Below the pieces are notes generated by a model. The model saw nothing but the letters and a program-made list of their open reading frames with translations, made no database searches and was not told where the DNA came from. A DNA stretch of 7,689 nt, taken from NCBI GenBank assembly GCA_046728035.1, contig JBKPDT010000428.1:1-7689 (forward strand), written 5' to 3'. Source of the DNA: DASRWT01 sp046728035. GTDB taxonomy: Bacteria; Methylomirabilota; Methylomirabilia; Rokubacteriales; CSP1-6. Every line of letters begins with the position of its first letter. Within the stretch, counting starts at the first letter, position 1. Shown one piece after another: positions 1 to 6,618 of the stretch. A program made the translations under genes and the position numbers.

Positions 1-147
1 CTGTGGGCGCCGGGCGACCTCGGCACGCGCTGGCGACTGGACCGGCGCTTCACGCCGGCGGCTTCGCCGGCCGCGCGGGATGTCGCCTATCGCGGCTGGC
101 GTCGCGCCGTCGAACGCGCCCGTGCCTGGGCGGAACCCGAGACATGA
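1..147 (+). CDS. glpK: Glycerol kinase-like (FGGY family), C-terminal 48 residues
   Basis: This is the 3' end of a gene that begins outside the window; the frame is open from base 1 to the TGA at 145-147. The visible tail has a Trp-x-Leu-Asp-Arg-x-Phe-x-Pro stretch, then Tyr-x-Gly-Trp-x-x-Ala-Val-x-Arg-x-x-x-Trp, and ends five residues after the last Trp. This matches my memory of the C-terminus of E. coli GlpK, which ends YAGWKKAVKRAMAW plus five residues; other FGGY sugar kinases such as xylulokinase lack this ending. Glycerol kinase phosphorylates glycerol to sn-glycerol 3-phosphate with ATP in the cytoplasm. The stop lies 20 bases before the solute-binding protein gene, so the two are probably co-transcribed. 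Only the tail is visible, so catalytic residues cannot be checked and another FGGY kinase is possible. Confidence 0.7.
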   Translation: MWAPGDLGTRWRLDRRFTPAASPAARDVAYRGWRRAVERARAWAEPET

Positions 148-153
148 CTTCTC

Positions 154-161
154 AAAGGAGG
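154..161 (+). promoter_or_regulatory. Strong Shine-Dalgarno site that sets the solute-binding protein start
   Basis: AAAGGAGG lies six bases before the ATG at 168. It decides between that ATG and an in-frame ATG at 144, which overlaps the kinase stop as ATGA but has no comparable purine tract at the right distance. Confidence 0.8.
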
Positions 162-167
162 CCTCGC

Positions 168-1289
168 ATGACCCGGATCGTCGCCGCGCTCGCGCTCGCC
201 CTGCTCGTCCTCGTCGCGCCCGCCGGTCCCGCCGCCGCGCAGGCGCCGATCGAGGGCGAGCTGGCCCTCATCACGCCGGTGTCCAAGTTCATCCACGACG
301 CCGCGCTCAAGGCCTTCGCCGACTACGCCAAGGAGAAGTGGAACCTCACGCTCAAGGTCAGCGCCATCCCCGCGGGCACGCCGGTCGCCTACGGCCGCAT
401 CACGGAGTGGAAGGGCAAGCCCGAGGTGGACATCTTCTGGGGCGGGGAGTCCGCACTCTTCGAGAAGCTCGCCGAGCAAAAGTTGCTGCAACGGGTGGAG
501 ATCTCGAAAGAGGCGTGGGACGGGATCCCCGCGTCCATCGGCAAGCCCAAGCCCATCCCGCTCAAGGACAAGGACGGCTACTGGGTGGGGACCGCGCTCG
601 AGCCCTACGGCCTCGTCTATCACCCGCGGCGGCTCCAGCGCCTCGGGGTGCCCGAGCCCAAGGAGTGGGACGACCTGCTGCACCCGAAGCTCAAGGGCGA
701 AGTCGCCCAGTGCGCGCCCACCCGCTCCTCGTCCTCCAACGCGACGTACGAGGTGATCCTCTCCATGCTCGGCGAGGACAAGGGCTGGGAGTGGCTGCGC
801 AAGCTTGCCGCCAATACCGGCCACTTCACCGCACGGAGCCGCGACGTACCGACGGTGGTGGCCAAGGGCGAGTTCGCCGCCGGCTTCGCGGTGCCGTCCT
901 ACATGGCCTTCGAGGAGAAGCTGGCCGGCTTCGATCTCAAGTTCGTGGCCCCGAAGAACGCCTTCGTGACGCCCGAGCCCATGGCGATCCTCGCCGGGGC
1001 GCGCAACCCCAAGGCGGCGCGCGCCTTCATCGAGTTCCTGCTCACCGAGCGCGGCCAGCGCGTCTTCATGGAGCGCGGGCTCTTCCCGCTCACGCCGAAG
1101 TACAAGGTGCAGGGCCCGCCCGGCTCCACCGCCGAGCTGGCCGTTCAGTTCACCGGGGGCGTGCGCTCCTACTTCGACCAGGAGGTCTCCAACGTCTACG
1201 ACGAGGCGGTGGCGGCCAAGCGGTCGGAGGCGCTCAAGACCCGGTTCCGGTCCGAGATCGAAGCCCGATGGGACGAGCTGAAGAAGTAG
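168..1289 (+). CDS. ABC transporter extracellular solute-binding protein (Fe3+/polyamine/phosphonate type)
   Basis: A 373-residue secreted binding protein that should capture a solute outside the inner membrane and deliver it to the permease encoded at 3446-5110. Residues 1-24 form a signal peptide: basic start (MTR), an Ala/Leu/Val core, then Pro-Ala-Ala-Ala before Gln25, a normal type I cleavage site and not a lipobox. The mature part of about 349 residues looks like a type 2 periplasmic binding protein of the family that includes FbpA/AfuA, PotD and 2-aminoethylphosphonate binders. Markers are DIFWGG at 88-93, DGYW at 136-139, the YGLVY strand at 147-151 and the PEP-W-DLL-P-LKG block typical of this family. 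I cannot identify an iron-binding Tyr-Tyr pair, so the ligand is unknown. The next gene is its ATPase, 19 bases downstream. An in-frame ATG at 144 is an alternative start. Family call is firm; substrate is not. Confidence 0.88.
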   Translation: MTRIVAALALALLVLVAPAGPAAAQAPIEGELALITPVSKFIHDAALKAFADYAKEKWNLTLKVSAIPAGTPVAYGRITEWKGKPEVDIFWGGESALFEKLAEQKLLQRVEISKEAWDGIPASIGKPKPIPLKDKDGYWVGTALEPYGLVYHPRRLQRLGVPEPKEWDDLLHPKLKGEVAQCAPTRSSSSNATYEVILSMLGEDKGWEWLRKLAANTGHFTARSRDVPTVVAKGEFAAGFAVPSYMAFEEKLAGFDLKFVAPKNAFVTPEPMAILAGARNPKAARAFIEFLLTERGQRVFMERGLFPLTPKYKVQGPPGSTAELAVQFTGGVRSYFDQEVSNVYDEAVAAKRSEALKTRFRSEIEARWDELKK

Positions 1290-1308
1290 GACGAGCTCAA
1301 GACGTCGC

Positions 1309-2400
1309 GTGAAGATCGCCATCCGCGGCGTCGTCAAGCGGTTCGGCGCGGTCACGGCGGTGGACCGCGCCGAGCTCGACGTCGCCGACGGAGAGCTCTT
1401 CACCCTGCTGGGCCCGTCCGGCTGCGGCAAGACCACCTTGCTGCGCCTCCTCGCCGGCTTCTACCAGCCCGACGGAGGCGAGATCCATTTTGGCGAGCGA
1501 ATCGTCAACGGGCTCGCGCCCTACGAGCGCAACATCGGCATGGTGTTCCAGAACTACGCGCTGTGGCCGCACATGACGGTGGCGGGCAACGTCTCCTACG
1601 GCCTCCGCCTCCGCAAGCTCGGCGCCGCCGAGATCGCGCGGCGGATGCGCGAGGGGCTCGCCAAGGTCAACCTGAGCGGGCTCGAGTCCCGCTATCCCGG
1701 GCAGCTCTCGGGCGGCCAGCAGCAGCGGGTGGCCCTCGCCCGGGCCCTCGTGCTGAACCCCGACATCCTGCTACTGGACGAGCCGCTCTCGAACCTCGAC
1801 GCCAAGATCCGCGTGCAGGTGCGCGCCGAGATCCGCAAGCTCCAGCAGGAGCTGGCCATCACCACGATCTATGTCACCCACGATCAGGAGGAAGCGCTGT
1901 CGCTCTCGGATCGCGTCGCGGTGATGAAGGACGGCCGCGTCCTCCAGGTGGGCGTGCCCAAGGACCTCTACGAGCGGCCGCGCTCGCGCTTCGTCGCCGA
2001 CTTCGTGGGAACCAACAACCTCCTGCCCGGCCAGGTGCGCGAGCGGCGCGGAGAGCGCCTCTTCGTCGAGACCGGGGTGGGGCGGCTCGAGGCCATCCCC
2101 AACGCCGCCATCGCCGACCGCTGCGTGCTCGCCATCCGCCCCGAGAACGTGGCCATCGCCGAGGGCGACGGCGCGCGCGGCGCGGGCGCAGCGCCCGAGG
2201 GCGGCAACCGGGTGAACGGGCGGGTGGCGCTCACGTCCTATCTCGGCAACACCCTACGCTACGACGTGGAGACCGGCGGCGGCCTCGTGCTCAAGGCCGA
2301 TATCCGCGATCCGTGGCATCACGATCCCATGCCAGTGGGCCGGGCGGTGACGGTGTCCTTCCCGCCCTCGGTGACGCTGGCCTTACCGGAGGAGCCATGA
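1309..2400 (+). CDS. ABC transporter ATP-binding protein (FbpC/PotA-like, with C-terminal TOBE domain)
   Basis: A 363-residue cytoplasmic ATPase that powers the importer encoded around it. All nucleotide-binding motifs are intact: Walker A GPSGCGKTT at 35-43 with Lys41, Q-loop Gln81, signature LSGGQQQR starting at 133, Walker B ILLLDE ending in Asp157-Glu158, D-loop SNLDA just after, and switch His191 in VTHDQEE. After about residue 235 the FVGTNNLLPG linker leads into a C-terminal regulatory region ending near 360, as in the TOBE domains of FbpC, PotA and MalK-type ATPases. The length is usual for that group. The start is GTG at 1309 with no good Shine-Dalgarno site, so translation may be coupled to the gene before it. 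Its TGA overlaps the ATG of the hydrolase gene. Substrate specificity cannot be inferred from this subunit. Confidence 0.93.
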   Translation: MKIAIRGVVKRFGAVTAVDRAELDVADGELFTLLGPSGCGKTTLLRLLAGFYQPDGGEIHFGERIVNGLAPYERNIGMVFQNYALWPHMTVAGNVSYGLRLRKLGAAEIARRMREGLAKVNLSGLESRYPGQLSGGQQQRVALARALVLNPDILLLDEPLSNLDAKIRVQVRAEIRKLQQELAITTIYVTHDQEEALSLSDRVAVMKDGRVLQVGVPKDLYERPRSRFVADFVGTNNLLPGQVRERRGERLFVETGVGRLEAIPNAAIADRCVLAIRPENVAIAEGDGARGAGAAPEGGNRVNGRVALTSYLGNTLRYDVETGGGLVLKADIRDPWHHDPMPVGRAVTVSFPPSVTLALPEEP

Positions 2401-3437
2401 CGGAGAAGCCGACGCTGCCGAAGCTGGAGCTGGCCCATACCATGCTGAGCGAGGACGCCGCCCTGGCGGTCCTCGCGGGGCAACGCATCAGCATGGGCGC
2501 CCGCACCATGGATCCCAAGGCGCAGATCGTGGGAGAGTTCGTGAAGTCGATCCGGGTGCCGGGCTACTACCCGCCGCTGCCCGAGCTGCGCCAGCAGCTC
2601 CGCACCATGGTGACCCTCATGGACGAGCCGGCGCCCGCGCTGCCGCGCATCGAGGAGATCAAGATCCCCGGTCCCGCGGGGCCGATTCCCGCCCGCGTCT
2701 ACGATCCGTCGGGCAAGGGCGCGCCACTGCCCGTGCTCGCCTACTTCCACGGCGGCGGCTGGGTGCAGGGCGATCTCGAGACGCATCACGGCCTCTGCGC
2801 GCGCCTCGCGCAGCGGGCGGGCATCGCGGTGGTGGCGATCGACTACCGCCTCGCCCCCGAGCACAAGTTTCCCGCGGCGGTGGAGGACTGCCTGGCCGCG
2901 TATCGCTGGCTGTGCGCGCACGGGCGCGAGATCGGCGTGGACCAGGCCCGCATCGGCGTGGGCGGCGACTCGGCGGGGGGCAATCTCTCCGCGGTGGTCT
3001 CGCAGCTCGCCAAGGCGGAAGGGCTGCCCGTCCCGACCTGCCAGGTGCTCATCTATCCGGCCACCGATTTCGCGCTCGACACGCCCTCGCACCGCGAGCT
3101 CGAGGACGGCCACATCATCCCGCGCGACCGCATCCTCTGGTACAGCCAGCAGTATCTGCGTGGGGACGCCGACAAGATCGACCACCGCGCCTCGCCGATC
3201 CGCGGCGACCTCCGCGGCCAGCCGCCCGCGCTCGTGATCACCGCGGGCTTCGACCCCCTCCGGGACGAGGGCCACGCCTACGCGGAGGCGCTGCGGAAGG
3301 CGGGCGCGGACGTCGTGTACCGGGAGTACCCAGGCCAGATCCACGCCTTCGTGTCGCTGACCAAGGCCATCCCGGAGGGCATGGCCTGCACCCTGGAGAT
3401 CGGCGACTACCTGCGGCAGCGCCTCGGCCAGAGATAG
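2397..3437 (+). CDS. Alpha/beta hydrolase, hormone-sensitive lipase (HSL/GDXG) family esterase
   Basis: A 346-residue cytoplasmic hydrolase with no signal peptide. It has the complete HSL-family set: oxyanion-hole motif HGGGW at 118-122, a YRLAPEHKFPA block, nucleophile elbow GDSAGG with Ser192, catalytic Asp286 in FDPLRDEG and catalytic His316 in IHAF. Known family members hydrolyse carboxyl esters, usually short or medium acyl chains, including acylglycerols and aryl esters. About 90 residues before the core form the helical cap region common in this family. The ATG overlaps the ATPase stop (ATGA), implying translational coupling, and the permease gene begins eight bases after its stop. The gene therefore sits inside a transporter operon and is probably co-expressed with it. 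A natural inference is that it cleaves an ester that the transporter brings in. Family and active site are clear; the natural substrate is unknown. Confidence 0.92.
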   Translation: MTEKPTLPKLELAHTMLSEDAALAVLAGQRISMGARTMDPKAQIVGEFVKSIRVPGYYPPLPELRQQLRTMVTLMDEPAPALPRIEEIKIPGPAGPIPARVYDPSGKGAPLPVLAYFHGGGWVQGDLETHHGLCARLAQRAGIAVVAIDYRLAPEHKFPAAVEDCLAAYRWLCAHGREIGVDQARIGVGGDSAGGNLSAVVSQLAKAEGLPVPTCQVLIYPATDFALDTPSHRELEDGHIIPRDRILWYSQQYLRGDADKIDHRASPIRGDLRGQPPALVITAGFDPLRDEGHAYAEALRKAGADVVYREYPGQIHAFVSLTKAIPEGMACTLEIGDYLRQRLGQR

Positions 3438-3445
3438 CGGGCGAC

Positions 3446-5110
3446 GTGAAGCGGCTGCCGCTCATCGCCGGGGTTGCCCTCATCTGGCTCTTCCTCGGCC
3501 TCTTCCTCGTCTATCCCCTCACGCGCATCTTCTACGACGCGGTCACCACCGAGGCGGGCCAGTTCACCCTGGCCCACTTCCGGGACTTCTTCACCGACCG
3601 CTTCTACCTCCGCTCGCTCTGGAACTCCATGGTGCTGGGGGTGGCGACCGTGCTCACGAGCAGCGCGCTCGGCATCGCCGTCGCCTTCCTCCTCGTCCGC
3701 TACGACTTCCGCGGACGCGACCTCTTCAGCTACCTCACCATCATCCCCATCATCTCGCCGCCGCTCGTGGGCGTGCTCGGCTTCACCTTCATCCTGGGCC
3801 GGGCCGGCACCGTGAACGTGCTGCTCATGGACTGGCTCGACCTCCTCAAGCCGGTGAACTTCCTCTACGGCATCCACGGCGTGGTGCTCGTCGAGACCCT
3901 CCACCTCTTCCCCATGATCACGCTCAACGTGGTGGACGCGCTGGGCAAGATCGATCCCGCGCTGGAGGAGGCCGCGGAGAGCGTGGGGGCCCGGGGCTGG
4001 CGCAAGTTCTGGACGGTGACGCTTCCCCTGACCACACCCGGCTACATCGCGGGAGCGCTCCTCGTCTTCATCTGGACCTTCTCGGACTTCGCGACCCCGC
4101 TGGTGCTGGGCGTCCAGGATCTCCTGGCGCCCCAGGCCTACCTCAACATCGTCCAGTTCGTGGACAGGCGGATCTTCCGGATGGGCATCGTGATCTCGGC
4201 CCTGATGGTGCTGCTTGCCGTCTTCTTCCTCCTTGCCGCGCGCCACTACGTCGGGCTGAAGGACTACTCCTCGCTGGCGTACTCGCGCATCGGCCGCCGC
4301 CGGCTCCGGGGGCTCCGCCAGACGCTCGCCATCGGCTTCCTCGGCGGGCTCCTGCTCTTCTCCTTCATTCCCTACGTCGGGGTCGGGCTGGCCTCGGTGG
4401 GGAGGGGGTGGTCCCTGACGCCGCTGCCCACGGCCTACACGCTCCAGTACTACGAGCGCGTGATCGTGGAGACACCGAAGTACATCATGAACAGCTTCCT
4501 CTACTCGGGGATCGCGGTGGCCATCTGCATCCTGGTGGGCGTGCCCATCGCCTGGCTGCTCGGCCGCTCACAGGTGCCGGGGCGCGGCGCCCTCGACGCG
4601 CTCAACACCCTCATCCTCGCCATCCCCGGCACCGCCATTGGCATCGCCTACATCCGCGCCTTCCACTGGGACCTGCCGGGCTTCGACCGCGGGCTCACCT
4701 CGGTCTGGATCGTGATGCCGCTGGTCCTGGCGGTGCGGCGCCTGCCGTACACCGTGCGCGGCTCCTACGCCTCGCTGCTCCTCGTGCACCGCTCGATGGA
4801 GGAGGCGGCGGCCAGCGTGGGCGCGACCGCGGGCCGGACCTTCCGGGATATCACCCTGCCCTTGATCTGGAAGGGGGTGCTCGTGGGGAGCCTCTTCTCC
4901 TTCATGACCTCGCTACAGGAGGCCTCCGCCGTCCTCTTCCTGGCGCTGGGCGGGTGGGAGTCGATCACCAACGGCATCTTCGCCTTCTACATCGCCGGCA
5001 GCGCGAACGAGGCGGCGGCACTCGGGGTGATCCTCATCGTGGTGGCGGCCATCGCCACCCTCCTGATCAACCGCATCGCGGGGACCCGCATGGGAGGGGT
5101 CTTCGGGTGA
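3446..5110 (+). CDS. Fused two-domain ABC transporter permease (FbpB/FeT-like)
   Basis: A 554-residue inner-membrane protein made of two tandem permease halves, together forming the channel of the importer. Each half carries its own EAA loop, the contact with the ATPase: EEAAESVGA at 174-182 followed by LPLTTPG, and EEAAASVGA at 452-460 followed by LPLIWKG. Hydrophobic segments are plain at about 5-25, 60-84, 96-117, 142-165, 199-222 and 246-265 in the first half, and at 292-312, 350-372, 386-404, 419-431, 468-490 and 520-541 in the second, about twelve spans in all. A single-chain double permease is the usual form in the iron(III) and some phosphonate/polyamine-type importers and differs from the paired permeases of sugar and glycerol-phosphate importers. 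The start is GTG at 3446, eight bases after the hydrolase stop, with a weak ribosome site. An earlier reading of this frame would run through the hydrolase gene and is rejected. Confidence 0.92.
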   Translation: MKRLPLIAGVALIWLFLGLFLVYPLTRIFYDAVTTEAGQFTLAHFRDFFTDRFYLRSLWNSMVLGVATVLTSSALGIAVAFLLVRYDFRGRDLFSYLTIIPIISPPLVGVLGFTFILGRAGTVNVLLMDWLDLLKPVNFLYGIHGVVLVETLHLFPMITLNVVDALGKIDPALEEAAESVGARGWRKFWTVTLPLTTPGYIAGALLVFIWTFSDFATPLVLGVQDLLAPQAYLNIVQFVDRRIFRMGIVISALMVLLAVFFLLAARHYVGLKDYSSLAYSRIGRRRLRGLRQTLAIGFLGGLLLFSFIPYVGVGLASVGRGWSLTPLPTAYTLQYYERVIVETPKYIMNSFLYSGIAVAICILVGVPIAWLLGRSQVPGRGALDALNTLILAIPGTAIGIAYIRAFHWDLPGFDRGLTSVWIVMPLVLAVRRLPYTVRGSYASLLLVHRSMEEAAASVGATAGRTFRDITLPLIWKGVLVGSLFSFMTSLQEASAVLFLALGGWESITNGIFAFYIAGSANEAAALGVILIVVAAIATLLINRIAGTRMGGVFG

Positions 5111-5177
5111 GGCTTTGTACTCAACCCGTCGCCCGGACTCTCGAGATAGGCTCGTCATATCAGTAGCTTGCGGGGCC

Positions 5178-5206
5178 TTGTCAGGCCTGGGGGGCTGTGC
5201 TAGTGT
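5178..5206 (+). promoter_or_regulatory. Sigma-70-type promoter for the atpZ-atpI-atpB-atpE(-rex) operon
   Basis: A -35 element TTGTCA (5178-5183, five of six consensus bases) is separated by exactly 17 bases from TAGTGT (5201-5206). The latter keeps the three most conserved -10 bases, T1, A2 and T6. A TG at 5198-5199 one base before the hexamer makes it an extended -10. Transcription would begin near 5212-5214. It sits in the only substantial gap in the window, between the permease stop and the first ATP synthase gene. Predicted by eye only. Confidence 0.6.
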
Positions 5207-5218
5207 TTCGGTTCACAT
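5201..5218. promoter_or_regulatory. Candidate Rex operator (degenerate) over the -10 element
   Basis: The published Rex-box pattern is TTGTGAA-N4-TTCACAA. Here TAGTGTT-tcgg-TTCACAT matches 10 of the 14 defined bases: six of seven in the right half-site and four of seven in the left. It covers the -10 hexamer and probable start point of the promoter, where a repressor would block transcription, and rex is the last gene of the same gene string. The left half is weak, so this may be coincidence. Confidence 0.3.
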
Positions 5219-5228
5219 GGCTCCCGGG

Positions 5229-5444
5229 ATGGACCGGTCGTCATGGCGTGGGATCGCGAGCTATGCCCAGCTCGGGACGACGCTGTTCGCGTGCGTCGTC
5301 ATCGGGCTCGTCGGTGGATACTTCGCCGACCGGTGGCTGGGCACGCAGCCCTGGCTGCTGCTGATCGGGCTGGGCTTCGGAATCGCGGCCGCCGCGTGGA
5401 ACCTTTATCGCGCCATCGTGGCGCTGAACCGCATGAACGAGTGA
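5229..5444 (+). CDS. atpZ: AtpZ/AtpI-type small membrane protein of the F1Fo ATP synthase (ATPase_gene1 family)
   Basis: A 71-residue protein with two membrane spans, at about 14-32 and 41-59, joined by a short loop reading GGYFADRWLGTQPW. The Gly-Gly-Tyr-Phe-x-Asp-x-x-Leu-Gly-Thr-x-Pro-Trp pattern and a glycine-rich second helix ending in WNLYR are the hallmark of the family called AtpZ, AtpI or ATPase gene 1 at the head of many atp operons. Family members are thought to help assemble the c-ring or carry Mg2+/Ca2+, and are not part of the catalytic enzyme. I chose ATG 5229 because the frame upstream crosses the promoter. ATG 5217 in the same frame is an equally possible start (75 residues) but would lie only a few bases after the predicted transcript start. 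Neither has a ribosome site. The gene is followed at once by atpI, as expected for an operon head. Confidence 0.8.
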   Translation: MDRSSWRGIASYAQLGTTLFACVVIGLVGGYFADRWLGTQPWLLLIGLGFGIAAAAWNLYRAIVALNRMNE

Positions 5445-5447
5445 GTG

Positions 5448-5792
5448 ATGATTGCCGCTGACCTGGTGAACGGCGTGATGGCGACTGGCCTCGGGGCCAC
5501 CGCCTTACTCTCCATCATCGCCGCCGCGATCGCCGGCCCCGGTGCCGCGCTGGGGGTGGCGGGAGGCGCCATCATCACCCTCCTGAACTTCCGCTGGCTG
5601 GCCCGCGACGCCATCCGGGCGACCACCGGCTCCGGCCGGCTCTCCGGCATCGGCCTGCGCAAGCTCGGCGCGCTGGCGGCTCTCGGCGCGCTCATCGTCA
5701 GCGGCTGGACCCATCCCGTCGCGGTAGCGGCCGGTCTCCTCGTCCTGCCGCCCGTGCTCGTCGCGCAGGGCCTCCGCGCCGCCCGAGACTGA
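5448..5792 (+). CDS. atpI: ATP synthase subunit I (AtpI, ATP-synt_I family)
   Basis: A 114-residue, almost entirely hydrophobic protein with four likely spans at about 8-29, 32-48, 71-87 and 90-106. The second span has the Gly-Gly-Ala-Ile-x-x-Leu-Leu-Asn-Phe motif followed by a basic turn (RWLARDAIR), characteristic of ATP synthase subunit I. In other bacteria this protein helps assemble the c-ring of the Fo sector. The ATG is three bases after the stop of the preceding gene; a GTG immediately before it, at 5445, is an alternative start. The next gene encodes subunit a, 12 bases after the stop, which supports the assignment of a short and divergent protein. Both small accessory proteins, AtpZ and AtpI, being present side by side is a known arrangement in several phyla. 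Confidence 0.75.
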   Translation: MIAADLVNGVMATGLGATALLSIIAAAIAGPGAALGVAGGAIITLLNFRWLARDAIRATTGSGRLSGIGLRKLGALAALGALIVSGWTHPVAVAAGLLVLPPVLVAQGLRAARD

Positions 5793-5804
5793 GGGCCGAC
5801 CCGC

Positions 5805-6587
5805 ATGGAAATCATCGATCACCCGCCGATCCTGCGCCTGCCCGGGATCCCCGACCACATCACCTATACGTGGATCGCGATGCTGATCCTCGTCGTGGTG
5901 TCCTTCGTGGCGACCCGACGGCTCGCCCTGGTGCCCACCGGCGCGCAGAACTTCATGGAGATGGTGATCGACCAGTTCCACCAGATCCTCGACGAGGTGA
6001 TCGGCGCGGGCGGCCGGCGCTACCTTCCCCTGATCGGCACTCTCGGCCTCTTCATCCTCGTCTCGAACCTCATGGGGCTGGTGCCGGGGCTGGCCGCGCC
6101 CACCGCCAATCTGAACACCACCGCGGCGTGCGCGCTCATCGTCTTCTTCACCTATCACGTCATCGGGATCCGCAAGCAGGGAGCCCTGACCTACCTCAAG
6201 CACTTCGCCGGGCCCGTGCCCGGGCCGCTCAAGCCGCTGATGTTCGTGATCGAGATCATCAGCCATCTCGCGCGGCCGCTTTCCCTCTCGCTTCGGCTCT
6301 TCGGCAACATGGCGGGCGGTCACATCCTCATCGCCATCTTCTTCTTCATGATGGGCTTCGACGGGCTGCTGGGCTGGGCCCTGACGGGCTCCCTGGGAGG
6401 GCTGCTGATCGGCGCCCCCGGCGCCGTCGTTTCCGCCGTCTTCGTGATCGGGTTCCTCATGCCGCTGAAGATCCTGGTCGCATTCCTCCAGGCCTTCATC
6501 TTCTGCATGCTCACCATGATCTACATCACGGGCGCCCTCGAGGAAGCCGAGCACGAGGCGCACCACGCCCCCGCGGGGCATCACTAG
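5805..6587 (+). CDS. atpB: F1Fo ATP synthase subunit a
   Basis: A 260-residue integral membrane stator subunit that provides the ion half-channels next to the c-ring. The essential arginine (E. coli Arg210) is Arg164 in LSLRLFGNMAGGH. The conserved Gln of the last helix (E. coli Gln252) is Gln229 in FLQAFIF. Other family marks are SNLMGLVPG at 87-95 and ANLNTTAA at 101-108. Membrane segments fall at about 19-37, 74-93, 105-122, 146-184 (spanning the long, bent helix) and 203-243. At the two interacting sites known as Glu219 and His245 in E. coli, this protein has His173 and Lys222. The C-terminus is a soluble acidic and histidine-rich tail, residues 246-260. GAGGG at 5791-5795 acts as the ribosome site. 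It is followed by atpE, the usual order. Confidence 0.95.
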   Translation: MEIIDHPPILRLPGIPDHITYTWIAMLILVVVSFVATRRLALVPTGAQNFMEMVIDQFHQILDEVIGAGGRRYLPLIGTLGLFILVSNLMGLVPGLAAPTANLNTTAACALIVFFTYHVIGIRKQGALTYLKHFAGPVPGPLKPLMFVIEIISHLARPLSLSLRLFGNMAGGHILIAIFFFMMGFDGLLGWALTGSLGGLLIGAPGAVVSAVFVIGFLMPLKILVAFLQAFIFCMLTMIYITGALEEAEHEAHHAPAGHH

Positions 6588-6606
6588 CAGTGAGGACCCA
6601 CACACC

Positions 6607-6613
6607 AAGGAGG
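6607..6613 (+). promoter_or_regulatory. Strong Shine-Dalgarno site for atpE
   Basis: AAGGAGG, extended by AG, stands five bases before the GTG at 6619. It is the best ribosome site in the ATP synthase block, fitting the need for many c subunits per enzyme. It also shows that the N-terminal extension of subunit c is translated, because no ribosome site precedes a later start. Confidence 0.8.
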
Positions 6614-6618
6614 AGTCC

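Noticed and set aside
168..1289. Naming the transporter FbpABC (iron)
   Set aside because: The architecture fits the iron family, but I could not identify the iron ligands in the binding protein and the neighbours (kinase, esterase) do not suggest iron. The substrate is left open.
87..1436. A 449-residue open frame on the minus strand across the binding-protein gene
   Set aside because: It is antisense to a gene with a signal peptide, a family match and a strong ribosome site. Its product is a low-complexity Arg/Gly/Glu/Leu mix, as expected from reading GC-rich coding DNA backwards.
5111..5165. A terminator after the permease gene
   Set aside because: The best pairing is CGAG...CTCG, only four base pairs with no following T-run, so no intrinsic terminator can be supported.
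5115..5228. A longer AtpZ starting at TTG 5115, giving a lipoprotein-like leader with LGGC
   Set aside because: The extension reads through the promoter at 5178-5206 and has no ribosome site. AtpZ-family proteins start just before the first membrane span, so the lipobox resemblance is judged accidental.
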